Origin: Nanobdellota archaeon
GTDB lineage: Archaea > Nanobdellota > Nanobdellia > Woesearchaeales > GW2011-AR15
Length of the DNA stretch: 9,813 nt
Direction of reading: 5' to 3'
Assembly (NCBI GenBank): GCA_013335235.1
Contig: JAAXVZ010000029.1
Location: 1 to 9,813, forward strand
Shown: positions 4,507-9,813 of the stretch, piece by piece
How the letters are laid out: the number at the start of each line of letters is the position of its first letter
Position numbering within the stretch: position 1 is the stretch's first letter
The notes under the pieces: model-generated
Seen by the model: only the letters and a program-made list of their open reading frames with translations
The model's database searches: none
What the model was told of the DNA's origin: nothing
Made by a program: the position numbers and the translations under genes

Positions 4507-4917
4507 TTAAATCACTAAATTGCCTTTGAACGAAGCTACTTTCATGAACAAGTCTACCTTGCTCTCTCCGTGCTTCTTGATGAATGCCTGCTCAAACTCT
4601 GTGGCTGTCCCGCATCTCTTTGCAATCGCATCTACGCCACCTGGATGCTCTGGCAGGAAAGATGTGACATCATATGCCTTGCCCTTATAACCTACCCAGC
4701 AGTCTGAGCGCGAGTTATGCTGCCCAAGGATTGAGAGGGTTATTCCCTCAGCTGCACCTTGTTCAGGCTCTGAAGTGCTTGGCGCATCTTGGCTGCCTAA
4801 ATTGCCAGATGGCTCAGTTCCAGATGTCTCAGGTGTTGTGCTCACTTCCTGCTGGATTTGTGTGCTGCAAGCAGAGACCAGCAACAGTACTGCCAAAAGT
4901 GAAATTAGTTTGTTCAT
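4507..4917 (-). CDS. Secreted lipoprotein with cytochrome b5-like heme-binding domain
   Basis: This is a 136-residue protein. Residues 1-16 form a signal peptide with lipobox LVSAC, so Cys17 would be lipidated and the protein anchored outside the membrane. Residues 18-58 are a flexible Ser/Thr/Glu/Pro/Gln linker. Residues about 60-130 form a cytochrome b5-like domain with family hallmarks: HNSRSDCWVGYKGKAYDVT, then LPEHPGG (axial heme ligand His91) and a second candidate ligand His116 in FIKKHGES. Cys73 and Cys102 could form a disulfide in the oxidising exterior. Such single-domain lipoproteins would carry electrons or bind heme at the cell surface; the partner is not in this window. A TATA box at 4942-4951 gives leaderless spacing, and a hairpin terminator follows. 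The neighbouring nitroreductase is also a redox protein, but co-function is not shown. Confidence 0.88.
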   Translation of the reverse strand: MNKLISLLAVLLLVSACSTQIQQEVSTTPETSGTEPSGNLGSQDAPSTSEPEQGAAEGITLSILGQHNSRSDCWVGYKGKAYDVTSFLPEHPGGVDAIAKRCGTATEFEQAFIKKHGESKVDLFMKVASFKGNLVI

Positions 4918-4941
4918 TTCAGAAAAATGTTACCAGATTTC

Positions 4942-4951
4942 TTTTATAAAG
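4942..4951 (-). promoter_or_regulatory. Putative TATA box of the cytochrome b5-like lipoprotein gene
   Basis: On the minus strand this reads CTTTATAAAA, centred about 29 bases before the ATG at 4917. It is consistent with a leaderless transcript separate from the lys operon upstream. Confidence 0.5.
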
Positions 4952-4987
4952 TTATACTTTAATTAAGCTGAGTTCCATGATTTAAAA

Positions 4988-5004
4988 TATAAAAAATCAA
5001 AAAC
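4988..5004 (-). terminator. T-rich terminator of the lys operon
   Basis: Downstream of the lysS stop the minus strand reads GGTTTTTGATTTTTTATAT. Two oligo-T runs with no strong hairpin fit an archaeal terminator closing the lysYZJK-lysS transcript. Confidence 0.45.
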
Positions 5005-5014
5005 CAGATGAAGA

Positions 5015-6676
5015 TTATACTTGCTCTAGCAAGGATATTGCCCTTTGCCTCAAGGTGATAAGGAAAGGCGCAAGCTTCGGCCCTTTTTCCTTGTTCAGTA
5101 TCACAAGATACGCTGCCTTGAAGAAATCTTTTGGATCAATCTTGACTTCATCCCTGCATATTTTGTAGAATTCCTCAAAAAGCGTCTGCTCAGTCCACTT
5201 GCCTTTCTTCAGCCTCTCTGCAAGCAGCCTCAAAGATGATTTCTGGCTTTCTGTCAAGACAACATCCTGTAGCTTCTGCTGCACTGTGAACTTATAGTTC
5301 TCATCTGCGAACTCCTCTACCCAGTGCTTAGCAAAAGCAAGCCTATCTTTGACATAGCCTATCTCCTCTTTTGTTGCGTCTGCATATATGTGGCCTGACT
5401 CTTTAAGGGAATCAATGCATCCGTCAAAGTCTGAGAATATCTGCACTAAAGTAGCGGCATGGACAAGCGAGACTTGCGGAGGCATCCTTTTCGGAATCTT
5501 GCCTACCTGAGACAGCTCATATATCCTCTTCTGCTTTATATTCTCTTTCTCGCCTAAGTCCTCTTTTCCGAAATAGATCTTCTCTGCTGTATCGTACCTT
5601 TCGTAAAGCAGGATAAGGTCGTTTGTGCCATAGGCCTGGAAATCTATCACTGAATTAGGCCTTGACCTGACAAGCATGTACCTTAGCATCGGCGCTGGAG
5701 CGAATTTGACAGACTCTGCAAAACCTACTCCCTGGCCCTTCGAAGTTGACATCTTCTTTCCGCCTACTGTGAAAAATTCATATCCAGGCCCTGTCGCATA
5801 TCCCACAGAAGGATATGGCGGAGGATAATCAAAAACATCCACAGCTATCCTGCAGGCGATTGTCCTTGAGCCGCCTTTTGTGAAATGGTCTTTTCCAGCA
5901 GTCTCTACTATGACTCCTTTTGACGGCCATTTCGCAGCCCATTCCACTTTCCATGGGAACTTGCCGTTCCCGTTATAAGGAGATATCCATGCCTTGTGGC
6001 CGCATCCTTTCGCCCACTTGACAACATCATCCCTGCATTCAAAATAAATAGCCTCTTTCTTGGAGTCCCACTCTAGGGCGACTGTTGTCGCAATCCTGTT
6101 GCACTGCGGGCATTTGACATTGAAAGGCAGCTTAGTCGCTGCCGCAACCTCATCTCCATATAGATCCGAATAGATTTTCTGGATCTTGTCTGCATTATCC
6201 AAGGCAATTTTTATCGTCTTGTTGAAAGTGCCTTTCTCATATTCCTCGCCAGTGCTCTCAAGCTCAGCCTGTATGCCGAACTGAGGGAACACGTCAGTCA
6301 CCTGCCTGAAGAAATAATCTCCAAAACTGGAAAACCCTGGATAAGGACTCGGTATGTATCTGAAAGGTACTCCCATGTATCTTATGTTGTCCTCTGCTGA
6401 GAGCTCTTTTGAAGGCTTGTCGAGTGGGTCCATGTCATCGCTAGATAGCACAAACCTAGCTTCGACACCTTTATCCCTCAATGCTTTTGCGATCGCGTCA
6501 TGGATGACCCAACCTCTGCCTGAACCTATATGTATTGTTCCTGAAGGTGTTTTCTCATCATAAACAAAGTAGCCGTTCTTCTCGACTAGCTTTTTCAACT
6601 TAGGATCGTTCTCTACTCTTGCGATGACTTCTTCTGCTATCTGGTCTGCCCAATGCTTGACATCTTCTTGTTCCAT
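5015..6676 (-). CDS. lysS: Lysyl-tRNA synthetase, class I
   Basis: This 553-residue enzyme activates lysine with ATP and charges tRNA-Lys in the cytosol. It is the class I form found in most archaea and some bacteria, unrelated to class II LysRS. Visible signatures are the HIGH-type motif HIGSGRG (49-55) in the N-terminal Rossmann fold, KMSTSKG (308-314), and a likely zinc-binding insert with C189-x2-C192 and C214/C225 (or H227). VETAGKDHFTKGGSR (257-271) is typical of class I LysRS. The C-terminal half (about 350-553) is the expected helical anticodon-binding region. The length is normal and no residue is obviously missing. The start is 7 bases after the lysK stop with no clear Shine-Dalgarno site, so it is probably translated from the same message. 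It is the last gene of the operon, followed by T-rich sequence. Confidence 0.97.
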   Translation of the reverse strand: MEQEDVKHWADQIAEEVIARVENDPKLKKLVEKNGYFVYDEKTPSGTIHIGSGRGWVIHDAIAKALRDKGVEARFVLSSDDMDPLDKPSKELSAEDNIRYMGVPFRYIPSPYPGFSSFGDYFFRQVTDVFPQFGIQAELESTGEEYEKGTFNKTIKIALDNADKIQKIYSDLYGDEVAAATKLPFNVKCPQCNRIATTVALEWDSKKEAIYFECRDDVVKWAKGCGHKAWISPYNGNGKFPWKVEWAAKWPSKGVIVETAGKDHFTKGGSRTIACRIAVDVFDYPPPYPSVGYATGPGYEFFTVGGKKMSTSKGQGVGFAESVKFAPAPMLRYMLVRSRPNSVIDFQAYGTNDLILLYERYDTAEKIYFGKEDLGEKENIKQKRIYELSQVGKIPKRMPPQVSLVHAATLVQIFSDFDGCIDSLKESGHIYADATKEEIGYVKDRLAFAKHWVEEFADENYKFTVQQKLQDVVLTESQKSSLRLLAERLKKGKWTEQTLFEEFYKICRDEVKIDPKDFFKAAYLVILNKEKGPKLAPFLITLRQRAISLLEQV

Positions 6677-6683
6677 GTGGCTG

Positions 6684-7718
6684 TCAAATTGGTTTAGGAT
6701 TATAAAGATAACGAAGAGTGTCTGTTAATATGGCTATACTTTCTTTATACTCCTCTATGCTGATATTCTCTTCAGGCGTATGGTCAAGGCTGCTGTCACC
6801 AGGACCATAAGCAAGTATAGGGCAATCATATGCAGCTCCGAGGACATTCATATCGCTTGTCCCTGTCTTATATTTGAAACTTGGCGTCTTTCCTGCATTC
6901 CTTATGGCAGAAAGAAAAGCTCTGACTAGAGTATTGTTCTTCTCAGACTTTATCGCAATCTCTTTTCCGTATAGTTCTATTTTCGCATCGCCTTTTGCCT
7001 TGTCCAGGAAGCTTTCAAAAGCGTCAAAATCAAAACCAGGCGGAAGCCTGAAAGAGAGCGCCATCTTTGCATTATCATGCATCCCATCACTATGCGTATC
7101 AACCTTTCTTACAGTCATCTGAACTGACTCAAAGTTTGACTTCCTTTCATTTATACTCTTTAAGTGGCTGGCTATCACATGATGGAAAATAAGAGCATTG
7201 TCTCCGGCAGAGAGAGTAGATGCGGAGTGGCCACAGTCTTTTTTCAGCTCATAGTCGCATAAGAGCCTTCCTTTGTAACCTAGGGTTATGCAGCCAGAAC
7301 TGCTTGGCTCTCCTATTATTATAGCGCTTGGATTGTATTTCCCTATCAAATGCCTTGCGCCTTTTGATGTTGCGCATTCCTCCTCGACTGCACCGACCAC
7401 GATGCAAGGCATGCGGGCTTTAGCAGCGGCAACCATGAATGCGCAGAACGGCCCTTTTGCGTCCACTGAGCCCCTACCATATAATTTTCCATCTTCTATC
7501 CTGATAGGGATATCTCCCGGGACTGTATCTATATGACCAACTAGTAATATAGGTTTTTCAGATTTACCAATCTGTCCTACAACGTTTCCTGCCTCGTCAA
7601 TGTGTGCATCAAAGCCTAACTCAATCATCCTTGCAAGAAAATACTCTATAACTTCCCTTTCCTGACCTGAAATGCTTTTTATCTGGACAGCGCCTTTCAG
7701 AAGCTCAACCTCATCCAT
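6684..7718 (-). CDS. lysK: [LysW]-lysine hydrolase (M20 family carboxypeptidase)
   Basis: LysK releases lysine (or ornithine in dual-use archaea) from the C-terminal glutamate of the carrier LysW, the last step of the pathway. The 344-residue protein has the M20 metallopeptidase site: GHIDTVPG (H62, D64), GRGSVDAKGP (D86), VEEEC (catalytic Glu near 112-113), IIGEPSS (E137) and LDHTPEE (H313). LGYKGRL (146-152) is the LysK/ArgE-like substrate motif that starts the dimerisation domain. The start ATG overlaps the end of lysJ by 8 bases, with GAGGT about nine bases upstream, so translational coupling is likely. ArgE or DapE-type function is the main alternative; the lysZ-lysJ context supports LysK. 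Lysine is preferred over ornithine because lysS follows directly. Confidence 0.92.
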   Translation of the reverse strand: MDEVELLKGAVQIKSISGQEREVIEYFLARMIELGFDAHIDEAGNVVGQIGKSEKPILLVGHIDTVPGDIPIRIEDGKLYGRGSVDAKGPFCAFMVAAAKARMPCIVVGAVEEECATSKGARHLIGKYNPSAIIIGEPSSSGCITLGYKGRLLCDYELKKDCGHSASTLSAGDNALIFHHVIASHLKSINERKSNFESVQMTVRKVDTHSDGMHDNAKMALSFRLPPGFDFDAFESFLDKAKGDAKIELYGKEIAIKSEKNNTLVRAFLSAIRNAGKTPSFKYKTGTSDMNVLGAAYDCPILAYGPGDSSLDHTPEENISIEEYKESIAILTDTLRYLYNPKPI

Positions 7719-8868
7719 TGGTGAGTACCTCTCTGAATACAGGGAGGGCTAAGTCGACATCCTCTTTAGCAATTATGATTGGCGGAAGCAACCTTATCAC
7801 ATTAGCAAGTGTAGGTATTGTGAGTATGCCTTTATCCTGAAGCGCCTTGACATAGTCGCTTGCCTTTGTCTTGAGCTCTATCGCAATCATCAACCCGCGT
7901 CCTCTCACTTCACGGACATACGGGCTTTTTATCTCCTGCAATCTTGACAAAAAGTAACTCCCGACATCTTCTGCGTTAGAAAGAAGCCCGTCTCTTTCAA
8001 TAGTATCCAGGACAGCTATCCCTGCTGCGCATGCAAGAGGATTGCCTCCAAAAGTATTTGTATGGCAGCCTGAAAAAAGCTTTCCTGAGATCTCATCTGA
8101 AATCAAGACTGCTCCAGCAGGGACTCCTCCTGCAAGGCCTTTTGCCATGCATATCATATCTGGCCTGACATCATCATGCTGGCTTGCAAGGAGCTTCCCT
8201 GTCCTTCCCATCCCTGTCTGTATCTCATCAATTACCAGCAACGCTCCATTTTCTTCGCATATCTTTTTTGCTGCTGAAAGAAAGCCTTGCGAGGGGAGCC
8301 TGACTCCGCCTTCTCCTTGTATAGGCTCAAGTATGACTGCGGCGGTCTCACTGCTGATAGTCCTTTTAAGATCCTCGGTGTCATCGTATGAAAAATGTTT
8401 AACATGCTCCAGCAATGGAAGGAAAGGCTCATTGTATTTTTTCATAGTATTAGTGAGCGAAAGGGCGCCGAATGTCTTTCCGTGGTATGCCATCTTCGCT
8501 GCTATTATCTCTTTTCTTCCTGTCGCAAGCCTTGCGAATTTCATCGCTGACTCGACAGCCTCTGCTCCTGAGTTGCAGAAAAACATTTTGGGCATGCTAG
8601 TTTCCTTGCAGAGCTTTTCAGCAAATTTTGACCTTGCACTGTTTGAAAAACTGCCATGCAGGTTTGTGAGCAGGCCAATCTGTTTTGTTATTGCAGCATT
8701 TATATCTGGGTTGTTATGGCCAAGTATATTCACGCCCATATTTGAAAAGCAATCCAGATATTTTTTTCCTGCTGAATCAAAAAGATATACTCCCTCTCCT
8801 CTCTCTATTGACAGTCCCCTGCTTCCGTATGTAGGTGCAATATTATCCAATTCTCGTCCCCTCCGCAT
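7711..8868 (-). CDS. lysJ: [LysW]-aminoadipate semialdehyde transaminase (PLP)
   Basis: LysJ transfers an amino group from glutamate to LysW-bound aminoadipate semialdehyde, giving LysW-lysine. The 385-residue protein is a class III aminotransferase of normal length. It has GEGVYLFDSAGKKYLDCFSN near the start, FFCNSGAEAVESAMKFAR (97-113, PLP phosphate region), AYHGKTFGALSLT (127-139), EPIQGEGGV (181-189), IDEIQTGMGRTG (213-224, Asp214) and MAKGLAGGVPAGA with the Schiff-base Lys243. The ATG at 8868 overlaps lysZ by 26 bases. A TTG at 8850, six codons in, has a strong GGAGGGG site seven bases upstream, would give an 8-base overlap like that of lysJ/lysK, and may be the true start. ArgD-type ornithine synthesis is an alternative or additional role. 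Confidence 0.93.
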   Translation of the reverse strand: MRRGRELDNIAPTYGSRGLSIERGEGVYLFDSAGKKYLDCFSNMGVNILGHNNPDINAAITKQIGLLTNLHGSFSNSARSKFAEKLCKETSMPKMFFCNSGAEAVESAMKFARLATGRKEIIAAKMAYHGKTFGALSLTNTMKKYNEPFLPLLEHVKHFSYDDTEDLKRTISSETAAVILEPIQGEGGVRLPSQGFLSAAKKICEENGALLVIDEIQTGMGRTGKLLASQHDDVRPDMICMAKGLAGGVPAGAVLISDEISGKLFSGCHTNTFGGNPLACAAGIAVLDTIERDGLLSNAEDVGSYFLSRLQEIKSPYVREVRGRGLMIAIELKTKASDYVKALQDKGILTIPTLANVIRLLPPIIIAKEDVDLALPVFREVLTNG

Positions 8869-9640
8869 TGATTGATCTAGTTATCGGCCTCTCCCATCTC
8901 AAGTCTCCGAAAAACACTTCCTCGACTCCCAGGTCAAGCGCCTCTTTCACCCCGAGCATCTTCTTTTTCATCCTGCCGTGCGTATTTTCTATGGCCTTGC
9001 CTAGCTCCTCTCTTGAAAGAGTCTTGATAAGAGTTTTTTCATTACTTGGATCTGCAAGCAGACCATGCGCCTCAAAAAGAAGCACGATCCTTTTGCATCC
9101 CATCTTCCCAGCTGTAACTGCAAGAGCCCTGTCATTATCAAGGTTGATAGCTTCATTATTGAAACTGATTCCTGGAATCGTGAGGACAGGCACGTATCCA
9201 TTTTCAATAAGCATCATGAGGAGCCCTGTATTGACATTGACGGCTTTTCCAGTATAATCATCCCTGACCATCATCAGTTTTCCGTCTACAACAGCCTTCA
9301 CAGCATCCTTCCTCTCCCCTTCCCATATCCTGCCATCCATGCCTGATAGTCCGACAGCATTCACACCAAGCTTCTGCAGCCTCTCAACTATGCGTCTGTT
9401 GGCAAGACCATATGCCATCTCCAATACTTCAAGGACTTCCCTTGTAGTCCTCCTTGATTCAAAGCCTGACTGGGTCTTCAGTATCTCCTCTTTTATGCCG
9501 AGCTTAAAGAAGAGCCCTGACGCAAGATGGTTTGCTCCGTGTATCAAGATCTTTTTTTCATTTAGTGAAGCGAAGTCAGCGAGTATATTATCTAGATTAT
9601 CGAAAACACTTTTCCCCCCGCCTATCTTGACGATTATCAT
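8843..9640 (-). CDS. lysZ: [LysW]-aminoadipate kinase (amino acid kinase family)
   Basis: LysZ phosphorylates the side-chain carboxylate of LysW-bound aminoadipate; it is a relative of acetylglutamate kinase ArgB. The 265-residue protein shows MIIVKIGGGK (Lys5 of the ATP site), IHGANH (33-38, in place of the usual HGG loop), a helix EVLEMAYGLANRRIVERLQK, GVNAVGLSGMDGRIW (92-106), DDYTGKAVNVNT (127-138), EAINLDNDRALAVTAGKM (163-180) and HGRMKKKMLG (221-230), ending with GT. Order and spacing follow LysZ throughout. Several loops differ from the form I recall for bacterial LysZ: HGAN for HGGS, SRRTT for SR-x-TD, DND for DGD, and AHG for VPG. The start ATG overlaps the lysY stop (ATGA). Substrate choice between aminoadipate and glutamate cannot be fixed from these motifs. 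Confidence 0.9.
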   Translation of the reverse strand: MIIVKIGGGKSVFDNLDNILADFASLNEKKILIHGANHLASGLFFKLGIKEEILKTQSGFESRRTTREVLEVLEMAYGLANRRIVERLQKLGVNAVGLSGMDGRIWEGERKDAVKAVVDGKLMMVRDDYTGKAVNVNTGLLMMLIENGYVPVLTIPGISFNNEAINLDNDRALAVTAGKMGCKRIVLLFEAHGLLADPSNEKTLIKTLSREELGKAIENTHGRMKKKMLGVKEALDLGVEEVFFGDLRWERPITRSINAEGTRIG

Positions 9641-9813
9641 ATCGGATGCAACCCCGCAAACTCCAGGCCTGCTGTCTCATCTAGTCCGAACATGATGTTC
9701 ATGCACTGCACTGCCTGGCCTGCAGCGCCTTTCATAAGATTATCAAGAGCAGTGATTACGACAAGCCTCTGCATGTTCTCATCTCTTCTGTGTTTAATAC
9801 GCAACCGGAGTAA
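9637..9813 (-). CDS. lysY: [LysW]-aminoadipyl phosphate reductase, C-terminal part only
   Basis: The last 58 residues of a protein whose start lies beyond the right edge. The peptide includes VVITALDNLMKGAAGQAVQ followed by CMNIMFGLDETAGLEFAGLHPI, the highly conserved C-terminal signature of the ArgC/LysY family (DNLxKGAAGQAVQxxN...GLxExxGL). These enzymes reduce the acyl phosphate to a semialdehyde with NADPH. ArgC and LysY cannot be separated on this fragment; the adjoining lysZ, lysJ and lysK support LysY. The TGA stop overlaps the ATG of lysZ by four bases (ATGA), indicating translational coupling. Upstream genes, perhaps lysX and lysW, would be expected to the right of the window. Confidence 0.93.
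   Translation of the reverse strand, partial: LLRLRIKHRRDENMQRLVVITALDNLMKGAAGQAVQCMNIMFGLDETAGLEFAGLHPI

Noticed and set aside
5020..5034. CTTGCT/AGCAAG inverted repeat at the 3' end of lysS
   Set aside because: It falls within coding sequence, the loop is only two bases and no T-run follows directly, so it is probably coincidental.
8042..8875. 277-codon plus-strand open frame opposite lysJ
   Set aside because: It is fully antisense to a clear aminotransferase; its translation is Ser/Pro/Phe rich with no domain, typical of a shadow frame.

Overview
The window reads as archaeal chromosome. Evidence: a class I lysyl-tRNA synthetase; lysine biosynthesis genes of the LysW-carrier (alpha-aminoadipate) type; several genes with a TATA-like box about 22-30 bases upstream of the start codon and almost no leader; Shine-Dalgarno sites of the archaeal GGTGAT type; and a tRNA-Arg(GCG) with no encoded CCA end. 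Short genes, tight spacing and several unrecognised small proteins would suit a DPANN-type archaeon (for example Woesearchaeota-like). That placement is an inference and is not proven by the sequence.

Layout. Positions 1-208 (minus) hold the start of a winged-helix regulator cut by the window edge. It is divergent from a single-pass membrane-anchored protein (364-1041, plus). The 155-base gap between them carries two related inverted repeats with centres 50 bp apart, a likely operator region. Positions 1042-1440 are not empty: they hold a possible 23-codon leaderless gene (1077-1148) and a convincing cysteine-rich mini-protein (1238-1381). A tRNA-Arg gene lies on the minus strand (1439-1512), followed by an unrecognised 207-aa protein (1563-2186, minus). 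Then come a divergently transcribed RidA-family deaminase (2257-2646), a SHOCT-like small protein (about 2729-2884) and a metallo-beta-lactamase-fold hydrolase (2924-3790). The hydrolase meets a nitroreductase (3787-4371, minus) tail to tail with overlapping stop codons. A terminator-like hairpin region separates the nitroreductase from a secreted lipoprotein with a cytochrome b5-like domain (4507-4917, minus).

The right half (5015-9813, minus) is one compact operon read from right to left: lysY (3' end only), lysZ, lysJ, lysK, lysS. Neighbouring genes overlap by 4 to 26 bases or are separated by 7. LysZ, LysY, LysJ and LysK act in turn on a substrate held on the LysW carrier protein: phosphorylation, reduction, transamination and release of lysine. 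LysS then charges tRNA-Lys with it, so production and use of lysine share a transcript. LysX and LysW are not seen and may lie beyond the right edge.

The main points for a second look are the lys-biosynthesis/LysRS operon, the paired operators at the left divergent promoter, the Cys-rich mini-protein, a C-A mismatch in the tRNA-Arg acceptor stem, substitutions in several LysZ active-site loops, and competing hairpins at 4465-4496. I saw no CRISPR array, transposase, phage gene or recognisable defence system.
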